Position numbers and translations under genes: made by a program. The notes beneath the pieces are model-generated. The model was not told the origin of the DNA. It ran no database searches and saw nothing but the letters and a program-made list of their open reading frames with translations. Shown here piece after piece: positions 26,055 through 35,398 of a stretch of DNA of 64,000 bases. The DNA comes from an uncultured Erythrobacter sp. (GTDB lineage Bacteria; Pseudomonadota; Alphaproteobacteria; Sphingomonadales; Sphingomonadaceae): positions 2,255,313-2,319,312 of the forward strand of contig CANLZI010000001.1 in assembly GCA_947495555.1 (NCBI GenBank), given 5' to 3'. Position 1 is the stretch's first letter. Every line of letters starts with the position of its first letter.

Positions 26055-26849
26055 TCAAAAGATCGCATTGTGCTGCCCTCCGTCGATCACAATATTCTGA
26101 CCGACGATGAAGCGCGCCAATTCACTGCAAAGAAAGGCTGCCATCGGCGCCAGATCATCGGCATCGCCCATAAATCCTGCCGGTATGAAATTGTGTGTCT
26201 TGAAATGCTCGCGAACTATCTCGGGCTTAGGCTCTAGGCCGAATGCACTGGCATAGGCTCCCATAATTTCTGATGCGCCCTCAGTGGCAAACATGCCTGG
26301 CAGAAGATTGTTCAAGATGACGGCATGCGGTGCAATCTCGCGCGATACGCTGGCGGTATAATTCAGCAAAGCTGACCGCGCAGGACCCGACATCAATCGC
26401 CAGATCATCGGGTTTTTGGCTGAGAAAGTAGCGATGTTGACGATACGGCCCCATCCTTTGTCCTTCATCGATGGGATGTAATGCCGCATGATCTCAATCG
26501 GGCCGATTAAAGCGGTCTCGACCGATCCGCGCCACATATCAGCCGTAACCTGCAAGAAGTCTCCATTGGGGTCAGGCGGTTTGATCGTGATCGCCAAAAT
26601 ATCGGGATCAGGACAGGCGGCAAACAAGGCTTCTCGTCCCGCCTCGGTCGACGAATCGGCCACAACCGGTGTGACTGTAACGCCATGCTTGGTCGCAATT
26701 TCATCTGCAGCCTTGCGCAAGCGCTCTTCTCCGCGCGCGGTAATTACCAGCTCCGCGCCAGCCTCTGCCAATCGTTCAGCTGTGGCTCGACCCATGCCTG
26801 CGCTGCCCCCCGCCATGATCGCTTTCTTCCCTTTGATCCTAAGGTCCAT
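26055..26849 (-). CDS. Atypical short-chain dehydrogenase/reductase lacking the YxxxK motif
   Basis: The 264-residue protein has the SDR Rossmann fold with the cofactor motif AGGSAGMGRAT at the N-terminus and a C-terminal IVGQNIVIDGG typical of FabG-like SDRs. The catalytic Ser is present in NIATFSAKNP, but where Tyr-x-x-x-Lys should follow the sequence reads LMSGPARSALLNY. Both Tyr and Lys are thus missing, replaced by Ser and Arg. A divergent group of SDRs with a similar SNGAR-type signature exists. It may bind a cofactor without canonical reduction. It is co-transcribed with the GST gene and divergent from a Crp-family regulator gene. Confidence 0.82.
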   Translation of the reverse strand: MDLRIKGKKAIMAGGSAGMGRATAERLAEAGAELVITARGEERLRKAADEIATKHGVTVTPVVADSSTEAGREALFAACPDPDILAITIKPPDPNGDFLQVTADMWRGSVETALIGPIEIMRHYIPSMKDKGWGRIVNIATFSAKNPMIWRLMSGPARSALLNYTASVSREIAPHAVILNNLLPGMFATEGASEIMGAYASAFGLEPKPEIVREHFKTHNFIPAGFMGDADDLAPMAAFLCSELARFIVGQNIVIDGGQHNAIF

Positions 26850-26903
26850 GCGCTTTCTCCTTATGTCCGAAGCGTTGACGATAGGCGGGGATGATGAGAA
26901 AGA

Positions 26904-27614
26904 ATGCTAACAAGTTACATTTGGGCATCTATGAAGATACTGCGCCAACAAAACGTCACATTTGCAGACCTCTTGCCTGACGAGATTTGGACCGAGCTGT
27001 GTGCTGCGGGTAGGTCCACGTCCTATACCGATGGCCAGCTTATCGAAGAGCGAGGCGACGCGCGCGATGGCATATCCTTGGTCAGCGCTGGCGAAATTGC
27101 GGTCGGGAATATCAGACCCGATGGCTCATTTTTGGTGTCGGGATTGCTGCGCAAGGGTGAATGTTATGGGCAGTTCACAGTGTTTCTGGGTTTGCCCCAA
27201 ACACACAGCCTGTGGTCTGTTGGCACGACACAAGTGGTGTTTGTGAGCCAGACAGTACTGACCGGGCTGTTGCACGGTCGGCCTGAGATTTACGAAGCGC
27301 TGCTGAAGCTGGCGTTGTGGCGAAATGTCGAGATTTTGGATTTCCTCGATGCACAAAGAAGGCTGCCCTTGCCGCTGCGCATTGCGCGATTGCTTTTGGC
27401 ATCCCCTGCCAGTTCATCGAGCACGCGCGATATTGATTGCCGACAAGAAGATTTGGCCGATACGCTGGGCGTTTCAAGAGTGGCTATTGGCAAGGCACTG
27501 AAGAAACTGGCAGCACAAGGCGTGATCGAGATAGGCTATGGAAAAATCACGCTCATCGATAGAGTCGGGATGGCCCGGCGCATTGAGGCAATCCATTCAC
27601 AGAATGCGCCTTGA
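26904..27614 (+). CDS. Crp/Fnr-family transcriptional regulator
   Basis: The 236-residue regulator has an N-terminal cyclic-nucleotide-binding-type barrel (about 10-130; SLVSAGEIAVGNI, SGLLRKGECYGQF) and a C-terminal winged helix-turn-helix (RQEDLADTLGVSRVAIGKAL, wing IEIGYGKITLID). The recognition helix lacks the E-x-x-S-R pattern of FNR, so it should read a different site from the FNR boxes in this window. The effector is unknown. ATG 26904 was kept; ATG 26931 is an alternative. It is divergent from the atypical SDR-GST pair, with only 54 bp between, and is a likely regulator of that pair. Confidence 0.85.
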   Translation: MLTSYIWASMKILRQQNVTFADLLPDEIWTELCAAGRSTSYTDGQLIEERGDARDGISLVSAGEIAVGNIRPDGSFLVSGLLRKGECYGQFTVFLGLPQTHSLWSVGTTQVVFVSQTVLTGLLHGRPEIYEALLKLALWRNVEILDFLDAQRRLPLPLRIARLLLASPASSSSTRDIDCRQEDLADTLGVSRVAIGKALKKLAAQGVIEIGYGKITLIDRVGMARRIEAIHSQNAP

Positions 27615-27648
27615 TGCTGCCTAACGTTGGTGGCGTGTTGCAGCGCGC

Positions 27649-27795
27649 CTATTCGTCTTCATCGTCGATTAGGATGCGATGCGCTGCCCCGTCCATATCG
27701 TCGAATTGGCCGCTGCGCATGGCCCAGAAAAACGCAGCCAGACCGAACAGGCCCATGCCCAGGGCGATAGGGATGAGAAACGCCAAACCGGTCAT
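27649..27795 (-). CDS. ccoS: cbb3 oxidase assembly protein CcoS
   Basis: This very short gene encodes 48 residues. The protein has one membrane helix (TGLAFLIPIALGMGLFGLAA) followed by FFWAMRSGQFDDMDG, the CcoS/FixS signature, and an acidic tail ending DDEDE. CcoS is needed to insert copper and haem cofactors into cbb3 oxidase. Its ATG overlaps the ccoI stop by 4 bp, and it is the last gene of the ccoNOQPGHIS operon. It is convergent with the Crp-family gene, whose stop lies 34 bp away. An overlapping plus-strand frame here is not a gene. Confidence 0.93.
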   Translation of the reverse strand: MTGLAFLIPIALGMGLFGLAAFFWAMRSGQFDDMDGAAHRILIDDEDE

Positions 27796-29924
27796 GTTTC
27801 ATCCTTTCCAGATCGGGCCAGCCGCAGAGAATTGCCGACCACAACCAAAGAGCTCACCGACATTGCAATGGCAGCAATCAGCGGCGTTACCATGCCAAAC
27901 AGCGCCAACGGAATGGCAAGGATGTTGTATCCAATTGCGAAGGTAAAATTCTGGCGCACGATGCGCATCGTTTGGCGGGCAATCGTCACCGCAAATGCCA
28001 CTGGCGCCAGTTTTTCGCCAATGAACACTGCATCGGCAGCCTGCTGACTGGCATCGCTCGCGGTACTGGGTGCGATGGAGGCATGCGCCGCTGCCAGGGC
28101 GGGTCCGTCATTGATGCCGTCTCCCACCATCAAAGGCTTATGCCCATCCGCCTTGAGACCTTCGAGCAGCGCCAGCTTTTTCTGCGGACTTGCGCCTGCT
28201 TGCGCGGGAACGCCCAGATCACTGGCCACCCGCTTCACCGACTGGCTGATATCCCCAGACAAGATACGGCTTTCGATCCCCAGGCTTTGCAACCGGTCAA
28301 TGGTCTGGCGGGCATCACCTCGGACCGGATCGTTGAAGCGCAGTGTCCAATGAAGATCACCGACAGTCAATTCACTGGCCATTCCATCCTGAGCGGTTTG
28401 AGGCTGTCCTATCGACACGGCAGCCTGCTCCCATCGACCAGTAAGGCCTTGGCCACTTTGCTCCTCGATCTCCTCGACAATGGCCGCTTTAACGCCTTCG
28501 CTGATCAAAGCTTCGGCCAGCCCTTGGCTTAAAGGGTGACGACTGGCCTGCGTCAGGCCCAATGCGATCGATCTCGTGGTATCATCCAGAGCGGAAATGT
28601 CAGGTCGAGGTGCTCCGAGCGTTAGAGTACCTGTCTTGTCGAACAAGGCTACATCAACTTCTGCCAAGCGCTCCAATGCGCTGCCGTCTTTGACCAACAG
28701 ACCGCGCTTTATCAAGGCGCCGGAAGCCACCACTTGTGCGGCTGGTACAGCCAGCCCCATAGCGCAGGGACAGGTGATGATAAGCACCGCAATGGCGATG
28801 ACCAGCGACTGGTGCCATCCGGCGCCGGCCAGCATCCAAGCGATAAAGGCCAGAGCGGCCAGGCTGTGGACCACCGGCGCATAGAGCTGTGATGCCCTGT
28901 CAGCAATCCGAACATACAGACTGCGCGACTGGCCAGCCTCGTCCATCAAGCGGGCAATTTCGGCCAAAGCAGTGTCGCCGGCAACGGCTGTCAAACGGAC
29001 ATGCAAAGGTCCGAGAACATTGATCGCACCGGCGTGAACTTCGATTCCTGCACCAACGGTCTGCGGGGTTGTCTCGCCGGTCAACATGGCGTTATCGACT
29101 GCGCCATCGCCTTGCTCGACCACACCATCAGCGGCCAAGGCCTCGCCCGCCGCGACCAGTACCAGCATGCCCGATTGCAACTCCTCTGCAGAGACGCGCA
29201 GGCACGATCCGTCTGGCTGAAAAACGCTGGCGCTCTTGCCAATCCGGCCGAGCAGCGCACCAATTCCGGCCCGGGTCCGCGTGCGCATGGTGGCGTCCAG
29301 AGCTCTTCCGCACAAAAGGAAGAACAACAGCATGACCGCGCTTTCGAAATAGGCATGCGCACCGCTGGTGGCTGTTTCATACAGGCTGAGCGCGGTTGCC
29401 AACAAAACCCCGATAGAGATCGGCACGTCCATATTGGTCCGGCCATAGCGCAACGCCATCAATGCCGAGGCGAAGAAGGGCCGCCCGGCATAAGCGATTA
29501 CGGGAATAGCGATAATCGCCGAGAGCCAGTGAAACAGGTCGCGGGTCGCACCGCTGGCACCCGACCAAACACTGATCGACAATAGCATGATGTTCATCAT
29601 GCCAAAGCCTGCCACCGCCACGGCGCGCAAAATCATCCGCGTGTCTGCATCATCACGGGCCAACGGGTTTTCGCTGACGGGCTGGGCTTCGAAACCGATC
29701 GCGCGCAGCGCCTTGGTCAAATCGACGTCATCGAGCGAGGCGGAATGGTGGATCGCAACCCGCTTGGCCGAGAAATTGACCCGTGCGCGTTCAACGCCGT
29801 CCAGTTTCGGCAACTCACGCTCGATCTTGGCAATGCAACCGGCGCAGCGAATGCTTGGCACGGTGAAGCGGGTGTCGCGAAATTGCGCTGGTTGGCCAGA
29901 GGCTAGGGCGACGGGCGCGTTCAT
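27792..29924 (-). CDS. ccoI: Copper-transporting P1B-type ATPase CcoI
   Basis: CcoI (FixI) moves copper across the inner membrane for the CuB site of cbb3 oxidase. The 710-residue protein has an N-terminal heavy-metal-binding domain with SIRCAGCIAK (Cys-x-x-Cys), eight predicted helices including the transport motif TCPCAMGLAVP, the phosphorylation motif DKTGTLTLG, and the hinge GDGINDGPALA. The ATG at 29924 overlaps the ccoH stop (ATGA); a longer frame exists upstream but would overlap ccoH by far more. It is followed by the overlapping ccoS. Confidence 0.95.
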   Translation of the reverse strand: MNAPVALASGQPAQFRDTRFTVPSIRCAGCIAKIERELPKLDGVERARVNFSAKRVAIHHSASLDDVDLTKALRAIGFEAQPVSENPLARDDADTRMILRAVAVAGFGMMNIMLLSISVWSGASGATRDLFHWLSAIIAIPVIAYAGRPFFASALMALRYGRTNMDVPISIGVLLATALSLYETATSGAHAYFESAVMLLFFLLCGRALDATMRTRTRAGIGALLGRIGKSASVFQPDGSCLRVSAEELQSGMLVLVAAGEALAADGVVEQGDGAVDNAMLTGETTPQTVGAGIEVHAGAINVLGPLHVRLTAVAGDTALAEIARLMDEAGQSRSLYVRIADRASQLYAPVVHSLAALAFIAWMLAGAGWHQSLVIAIAVLIITCPCAMGLAVPAAQVVASGALIKRGLLVKDGSALERLAEVDVALFDKTGTLTLGAPRPDISALDDTTRSIALGLTQASRHPLSQGLAEALISEGVKAAIVEEIEEQSGQGLTGRWEQAAVSIGQPQTAQDGMASELTVGDLHWTLRFNDPVRGDARQTIDRLQSLGIESRILSGDISQSVKRVASDLGVPAQAGASPQKKLALLEGLKADGHKPLMVGDGINDGPALAAAHASIAPSTASDASQQAADAVFIGEKLAPVAFAVTIARQTMRIVRQNFTFAIGYNILAIPLALFGMVTPLIAAIAMSVSSLVVVGNSLRLARSGKDET

Positions 29925-30367
29925 TGAAGCGACGTTTCCTGCGACCAGCGGTTCTGACCCGATGCGATTGCCAGACGCACGATCCAACGCCCCTCGCTGA
30001 CGGGCTGGGTGGATCGATAGATTCCGCCTTCAATGCTCGCAAAGGTGATGGACGCAGTCTCGTTTGCGCCGATGGGTCGCCGCAATTGCGCTGTAACGGT
30101 GGCTTCTTCTGGAACACCTGCTGCGGCGATGGTGAGATGTCCATCGTCGCTGCGCGTGACATCTGCTTGCCAGCCGAGCGCCTTGCTGCGTTCTGCCTCG
30201 TCCAGCCAGCGGTTGAATTTCTGGCTGGCGACGTATGAATTTTCGACCACAACTCCGCCAAATCCGCTGGTCGCAAGATTGGCCATCAAGATATTGACCG
30301 CAAAGACAATTCCGAAACCGGTCACCATCACAAGAGCCATGTCGCGTCCGGTAAATTCTCGGCTCAT
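29921..30367 (-). CDS. ccoH: cbb3 oxidase assembly protein CcoH (FixH family)
   Basis: This 148-residue single-pass membrane protein has its anchor at about residues 11-33 (LVMVTGFGIVFAVNILMANL) and a periplasmic domain with the FixH pattern: NSYVASQKFNRWLDEAERS, GWQADVTRSDDG, and a final WIVRLAIASGQNRWSQETSL. FixH/CcoH stabilises early subcomplexes of cbb3 oxidase. It overlaps ccoG by 4 bp upstream and ccoI by 4 bp downstream, so the three are translationally coupled. Confidence 0.92.
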   Translation of the reverse strand: MSREFTGRDMALVMVTGFGIVFAVNILMANLATSGFGGVVVENSYVASQKFNRWLDEAERSKALGWQADVTRSDDGHLTIAAAGVPEEATVTAQLRRPIGANETASITFASIEGGIYRSTQPVSEGRWIVRLAIASGQNRWSQETSLQ

Positions 30368-31908
30368 GGGTTGCCCCCCGGTGTTGTGAAAAGGGTTTGG
30401 GTAGTGTCACTTTCGCGTTGCTCGTCGAGAGAGGTCAGCGTGAAGGTGAAGCTCTGCTCGCTCGAATTGGCCGGGGCCAGCACATAGGCGCGAACCGTGC
30501 GGGTCGCGTCAGCAGGAACCTCGACCTGCTGGCTGGTCGCCGCATTCTCGCGCGTTATTGAATTGGTCCACATGGTTGCCCCCGCCAGTCCGCTAATCTC
30601 CACCTGCATGGTGCGCGGCCTGCTCTCCATGTTGCGTAATTTGAGCGTGTAGGCGTTTCGTACCGATCCATCACGCATCAGCATGAAGGGCGGGTTGCGG
30701 TCTGGCGAAACGGTGATTTCGGTATGCGTGCGAACGCCAAGCGCAAACAACAGGGCCACACCGATAGAGAGCCATATGGTACCGTAAACCAGGGTGCGGG
30801 GGCGGCGCAGCGTTTTCCAAGGCGATTGCGGTTTGCCTCCTGTCGCCTCGTGCTTGCAATCCTCCAGCGTTGCATAATCGATCAAGCCACGCGGCCGACC
30901 AATGTCGGCCATCACACGGTCGCATGCGTCAATGCAAAGCGCGCAGGTGATGCAGCCAATCTGCGGACCTTCGCGGATATCGATCCCAGTGGGGCAGACC
31001 GCAACACATTGCTGGCAATCTATACAATCACCATATTCATCGGGCTGTTTCAGCGCCTTCTTCAGGCTTCCGCGTTTCTCGCCGCGCCAGTCTTTGTAGG
31101 TGACGATGAGCGATTTCTCATCGAGCATGGCGGTCTGGATGCGCGGCCAAGGGCACATGTAAATGCACACTTGTTCGCGCAGGAACCCGCCCAGCGCAAA
31201 GGTCGTCCCGGTCAAAACGGCAACTGTAGCATAGGCGATGGGAGCGGCCTCGCCGGTAAAAAAGTCCCGCAGCAGGTTTGGGGCATCGGCGAAATACAAG
31301 ATCCATGCACCGCCGGTGACAAATGCGATCAGAAGATAGACCATCCATTTCGAACCACGGCGGGCGAGCTTGGCCGGCCCCCACGGCGCCTTGTCCAGCT
31401 TTACACGTGCATTTCTATCGCCGTCGAACAGCCGATCGACATGCTGGAACAGATCTGTCCAGACTGTCTGCGGGCAGGCATAGCCACACCATGCGCGGCC
31501 AACAGCGCTGGTCACCAGGAACAGCCCGATACCGGCCATGATCAACATGCCGGCGACAAAATAAAACTCGTGCGGCCATATCTCGATACCGAACATGTAG
31601 AAGCGCCGATTGGCCAGATCGACCAGCACCGCCTGATCAGGAGCATAGGGCCCGCGATCCCAGCGCAGCCACGGCGTCACATAATAGATCGCCAAAGTCA
31701 GCACCATCACCGCCCATTTGAACCGCCGAAACGGTCCGTCGATGCGCTGATTATGGACGACTTTGTGCTTTTCGTAGAGGTCGCCAATCGGAACGTCTGC
31801 GCCGGGCTTAGCCGGTTTGCTCGCAGTTTTTGGCTGCAATTGGGTTACGGCATCAGCCCAGCGATCGCGTTCCGCTGTGTCGGGATCGGGTTCCTCAGGG
31901 TTGTTCAT
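30364..31908 (-). CDS. ccoG: cbb3 oxidase accessory protein CcoG (FixG/RdxA family)
   Basis: CcoG is a membrane ferredoxin-like protein that reduces Cu(II) for cbb3 oxidase assembly. The 514-residue protein has several membrane helices, a Cys-rich RAWCGYACPQTVW loop, and two 4Fe-4S cluster motifs in CIDCQQCVAVCPTG and CITCALCIDACD. A C-terminal immunoglobulin-like domain completes the family layout. I chose the ATG at 31908, which overlaps the ccoP 3' end by 14 bp; the longer frame would reach far into ccoP. ccoH follows with a 4-bp overlap. Confidence 0.94.
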   Translation of the reverse strand: MNNPEEPDPDTAERDRWADAVTQLQPKTASKPAKPGADVPIGDLYEKHKVVHNQRIDGPFRRFKWAVMVLTLAIYYVTPWLRWDRGPYAPDQAVLVDLANRRFYMFGIEIWPHEFYFVAGMLIMAGIGLFLVTSAVGRAWCGYACPQTVWTDLFQHVDRLFDGDRNARVKLDKAPWGPAKLARRGSKWMVYLLIAFVTGGAWILYFADAPNLLRDFFTGEAAPIAYATVAVLTGTTFALGGFLREQVCIYMCPWPRIQTAMLDEKSLIVTYKDWRGEKRGSLKKALKQPDEYGDCIDCQQCVAVCPTGIDIREGPQIGCITCALCIDACDRVMADIGRPRGLIDYATLEDCKHEATGGKPQSPWKTLRRPRTLVYGTIWLSIGVALLFALGVRTHTEITVSPDRNPPFMLMRDGSVRNAYTLKLRNMESRPRTMQVEISGLAGATMWTNSITRENAATSQQVEVPADATRTVRAYVLAPANSSEQSFTFTLTSLDEQRESDTTQTLFTTPGGNP

Positions 31909-32815
31909 CGGCTGCTTCGGCTGGCTCTTCGGCCTGCTGAGCCAGAGTTTCACCGCCACCCAGCGAGTGAACATAGGCGGCAAGCATCTTGATGGTCGCA
32001 GGATCGAGCCGATCCTTCCAGCCTGGCATCACGCCATGGCTGGGTGCGCGGATTTGCCCGCGAATAGCTGTTTCGCTGCTGCCATAAAGCCAGATTGCAT
32101 CATTGAGGGCAGGGGCCCCTTGGTCGCGGCTGCCTTCGCCAGACTGGCCATGGCACGACAGACAATTGTCTGCGTAAAGCTGGACGCCTGTGGCCGATGA
32201 TTCCGACCTGTCGGTAAAGGACAGGACATGGCCAGCCAAAGCGTTGATTTCCTCGGTTGTGAAAATCTCGCCAAACCCGGGCATCAGGCTGAACCGGGTC
32301 TGTTCCGATCCATCCCAACGCACGCCATGCTGCAAGGTCAATTCAATCGATTCCAAATCGCCGCCCCACAGCCATTCATCATCATTGAGATTGGGATAGC
32401 CCGGTGATCCGGCTGCCCCGGCGCCATGGCATTGCACGCAATTGACCTTAAAGGCCGCGGCACCTCCGGCAACGGCCTGTTGCATCAATTGCGGATCATC
32501 GGCCAGCAGCGCGGTGTCGGTTGCCGCGATCTGCTCCAGCAGACCTTCGCGCGCCTTGTTGGCCACGCTAATCTCCTCGGCCAATTGACCCCGGCTGGTC
32601 CAGCCGATGACGCCTTCTGTTGCGCGGTCAATCATCGGCCAGGCGGGATAGGCCACCACATAGCCAATCGCCCACACAATCGTGGCGTAAAACGTCCACA
32701 GCCACCACCGCGGCAACGGAGTGTCGAGCTCTTCAATTCCGTCCCATTCATGGCCGACAAACTCGGTTCCGGTTGGCTGATCAACGCGGTTCTCAATATT
32801 GGACTCATTCGCCAT
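31895..32815 (-). CDS. ccoP: cbb3 cytochrome oxidase subunit III, dihaem cytochrome c
   Basis: CcoP carries electrons to the oxidase core. The 306-residue protein has an N-terminal segment with HEWDGIEELDTPLPRWWLW, a family hallmark, and one or two membrane helices (ATIVWAIGYVVAYPAW region). Two cytochrome c domains have CxxCH motifs: CVQCH and CLSCH. Each is followed by a downstream Met-containing loop for the sixth ligand. Its ATG lies within the end of ccoQ (11-bp overlap). The very acidic C-terminus ends in the ccoG overlap. Confidence 0.95.
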   Translation of the reverse strand: MANESNIENRVDQPTGTEFVGHEWDGIEELDTPLPRWWLWTFYATIVWAIGYVVAYPAWPMIDRATEGVIGWTSRGQLAEEISVANKAREGLLEQIAATDTALLADDPQLMQQAVAGGAAAFKVNCVQCHGAGAAGSPGYPNLNDDEWLWGGDLESIELTLQHGVRWDGSEQTRFSLMPGFGEIFTTEEINALAGHVLSFTDRSESSATGVQLYADNCLSCHGQSGEGSRDQGAPALNDAIWLYGSSETAIRGQIRAPSHGVMPGWKDRLDPATIKMLAAYVHSLGGGETLAQQAEEPAEAADEQP

Positions 32816-32969
32816 CTTCGTGATCCTCGAGAATTGAGTTGGCCGCATGACGGTTGCGTTCGCTGGCACCAGGTCGGAAGGGCCAGGCACACAAAGCGAG
32901 AAAGATGATCGCCATGACCAACAGGCCGAAACTGTCAGCAAATTGGCGCAAGGTTTCGTAGTCGGTCAT
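32805..32969 (-). CDS. ccoQ: cbb3 cytochrome oxidase subunit CcoQ
   Basis: This short gene encodes 54 residues. [20 protein letters not shown] and the following [15 protein letters not shown] form one membrane helix with the WPFRPG motif typical of CcoQ/FixQ, followed by a polar tail ([11 protein letters not shown]). CcoQ stabilises the cbb3 complex. The ATG overlaps the ccoO stop by 4 bp and its end overlaps the ccoP start by 11 bp, so translation is tightly coupled. Confidence 0.94.
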   Translation of the reverse strand: MTDYETLRQFADSFGLLVMAIIFLALCAWPFRPGASERNRHAANSILEDHEDGE

Positions 32970-33727
32970 CGGCCAGTCTCCTCTGCCAACTCTTGTTGAG
33001 CGGCAGCGCTTTTCACATCAACCAAGGTGCCGAGCATCTGCAGATAGGCGACCAACGCATCCATCTCGGTCAGACGATCGGGATCGCCATCGAAATCGCG
33101 CACCTGCGTCTTGGGATAGCGTTCCTCCAGATCTTCCCGACTGCTGAACGGATCGGCTTGGGCGGCAAGATCGGCCTCTGCCATTTCAATATCGCGGTCG
33201 GTATAGGGAACGCCGACACGGCGCAGCGCCGTGAGCATTCCTGCCGGATCGGCCACCTTTAGATCTGTTTCGGCCAGGAAGCTGTATTGCGGCATGATGC
33301 TCTCTGGGACCACACTTTGGGGGTCTTTCAGATGCTGGACGTGCCATTCATCTGAATAGCGGTCGCCCACCCTGGCAAGGTCAGGTCCGGTCCGTTTGGA
33401 TCCCCACTGGAAGGGATGATCATACATGCTTTCCGCCGCCAGACTGTAAGGGCCGTAACGCTCCACTTCGTCGCGGAACGGACGGATCATTTGGCTGTGG
33501 CAGGTATAGCAGCCTTCGCGCACATAGATGTCGCGACCGGCCTGCTCCAACGGTGTGTAGGGTCGCATCCCGTCAACTTTCTCGATCGTGTTATCGAGAT
33601 AGAACAACGGCGCAATCTGCACGATGCCACCTATGGAAACGGTAATCAGAGTAGCAATCGCCATCAGCGTGATATTGCGTTCCAGTTTCTGGTGGCGCGA
33701 GGTGGCCTGTGTCGGCTCAGTGCTCAT
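32966..33727 (-). CDS. ccoO: cbb3 cytochrome oxidase subunit II, monohaem cytochrome c
   Basis: CcoO has 253 residues: an N-terminal membrane anchor (about 20-42), then a periplasmic cytochrome c domain with the CYTCH haem motif in [17 protein letters not shown], the conserved [12 protein letters not shown] and [18 protein letters not shown] segments, and the Met ligand region [13 protein letters not shown]. These are the standard CcoO signatures. It lies 13 bp after ccoN and overlaps ccoQ. Confidence 0.96.
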   Translation of the reverse strand: MSTEPTQATSRHQKLERNITLMAIATLITVSIGGIVQIAPLFYLDNTIEKVDGMRPYTPLEQAGRDIYVREGCYTCHSQMIRPFRDEVERYGPYSLAAESMYDHPFQWGSKRTGPDLARVGDRYSDEWHVQHLKDPQSVVPESIMPQYSFLAETDLKVADPAGMLTALRRVGVPYTDRDIEMAEADLAAQADPFSSREDLEERYPKTQVRDFDGDPDRLTEMDALVAYLQMLGTLVDVKSAAAQQELAEETGR

Positions 33728-33740
33728 CGAAACGGCCCTC

Positions 33741-35396
33741 CTATTCTGCGGGTGCTGCGGTGATTGGACGGTCGGCTGCGCGATTGTGCTTCGCGTCGGT
33801 CATTGGCGCTTCGTCGCGCAAATGGCCCGCAATCGTCATCCAGACATTGTAGGTAAGCAGCACCCCACCAGCGAGGTATAGGATCCCGCCAAAGGCACGG
33901 GCTGCAAACATTGGCTTGAGCGCTGCGACGGTGTCGACAAAGCTGTTCACCAGATAGCCATTGGCATCATACTCACGCCACATCAGGCCTTGTGTCAGGC
34001 CAGCGACCCACATGCTGGCGGCGTAGAAAACGATACCCAGCGTCGCGAGCCAGAAGTGCCAATTGATCATGCGCATCGAATACATCCGTTCGCGGCCCCA
34101 CAGGCGCGGCACCAGGAAATACACGCAGGCAAAGGTGATCATGCCGTTCCAGCCCAACGCGCCAGAGTGCACGTGTCCGATCGTCCAATCGGTGTAATGA
34201 GACAGCGAATTGACCGCCTTGATGCTCATCACAGGGCCTTCGAATGTGCTCATTCCATAGAAGGCGAGCGATATCACCATCATGCGAATGATGGGATCGG
34301 TTCTGACCTTGTCCCAGGCACCGTTGAGGGTCATCAGACCGTTGATCATGCCGCCCCAGCTCGGCATCCACAGGATGATCGAGAACACCATGCCCAGTGT
34401 CTGAGCCCAATCAGGCAGCGCGGTGTAGTGCAGATGGTGTGGGCCTGCCCAAATATACAGGAAGATCAGGCTCCAGAAGTGGATGATCGACAGGCGATAG
34501 GAATAGACCGGTCGCTCGGCCTGTTTCGGCACGAAGTAGTACATCATCGCCAGGAAGCCTGCGGTCAGGAAAAATCCAACTGCATTGTGCCCATACCACC
34601 ATTGCGTCAGAGCATCTTGAACCCCGCCAAAGGCGCTGTAACTGCGCGACCCAAGGAAGCTGACCGGGATGGCCAGATTGTTGACAATATGCAGCAGCGC
34701 AATTGTTATGATGAACGCCAAATAGAACCAGTTGGCGACATAGATATGCGGTTCATGTCGGCGCACAATCGTGCCGACGAATACGACAAAATAGGCGACC
34801 CAAACGATGGTCAGCCAGATGTCGACATACCATTCAGGCTCAGCATATTCTTTGGATTGCGTAACGCCCAGCAAATAGCCTGAGGCTGCAAGAACGATGA
34901 ACAGCTGGTAACCCCAGAATACGAACCGCGCCAAAGAGGGAAACGCCAGCGTGGTGCGGCAAGTGCGCTGCACCACGTAAAAGCTCGTCGCCAACAGCGC
35001 ATTGCCGCCAAATGCGAAAATTACCGCAGATGTATGCAGCGGACGCAGGCGGCCAAAGTTCAGCCATGGTTCGATATTGAGCGCTGGGAAAACCATCTGC
35101 AGCGCAATGGCAACGCCTGCCAGAAACCCGGCCATGCCCCAGAACACCGTTGCGATGACACCCCAGCGCACCACGTCATCATCGTAGCGCGAAGGCCCTG
35201 GCGGCATCCGGAACATGCTTTGTGCTCGTGCCAGCGGATCATAGCGCATTACCGTTACGCATAGAAACGCAAAGGCGATCACTCCCACCAAGACTGCATG
35301 TGCGGCAAAGCCTGCGTCCTGCGCTCCGACATATGCGGCCAGCGCCAGGAACATTATCACAAACCAAAGGCCAGCCCGGCCAAGTACGGCTTCCAT
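33741..35396 (-). CDS. ccoN: cbb3 cytochrome oxidase subunit I
   Basis: CcoN is the catalytic haem-copper subunit of the high-affinity cbb3 terminal oxidase, which supports respiration at low oxygen. The 551-residue protein has about 12-14 membrane helices. Visible ligand segments are [15 protein letters not shown] (low-spin haem His), [12 protein letters not shown] (CuB His), [14 protein letters not shown] (CuB His pair) and [19 protein letters not shown] 35396 has AAGGGGCG upstream; the open frame extends further but overlaps the regulator gene. It is first in the ccoNOQPGHIS operon and begins 3 bp after the fnr/fixK stop. An FNR box lies 54 bp upstream of its start, inside the regulator's coding sequence. 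Confidence 0.96.
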   Translation of the reverse strand: MEAVLGRAGLWFVIMFLALAAYVGAQDAGFAAHAVLVGVIAFAFLCVTVMRYDPLARAQSMFRMPPGPSRYDDDVVRWGVIATVFWGMAGFLAGVAIALQMVFPALNIEPWLNFGRLRPLHTSAVIFAFGGNALLATSFYVVQRTCRTTLAFPSLARFVFWGYQLFIVLAASGYLLGVTQSKEYAEPEWYVDIWLTIVWVAYFVVFVGTIVRRHEPHIYVANWFYLAFIITIALLHIVNNLAIPVSFLGSRSYSAFGGVQDALTQWWYGHNAVGFFLTAGFLAMMYYFVPKQAERPVYSYRLSIIHFWSLIFLYIWAGPHHLHYTALPDWAQTLGMVFSIILWMPSWGGMINGLMTLNGAWDKVRTDPIIRMMVISLAFYGMSTFEGPVMSIKAVNSLSHYTDWTIGHVHSGALGWNGMITFACVYFLVPRLWGRERMYSMRMINWHFWLATLGIVFYAASMWVAGLTQGLMWREYDANGYLVNSFVDTVAALKPMFAARAFGGILYLAGGVLLTYNVWMTIAGHLRDEAPMTDAKHNRAADRPITAAPAE

Positions 35397-35398
35397 AT

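Noticed and set aside
27611..27946. Plus-strand open frame of 111 codons
   Set aside because: It overlaps ccoS and the end of ccoI on the minus strand, both clear family members, and its product is Pro/Arg/Ser-rich with no family look.
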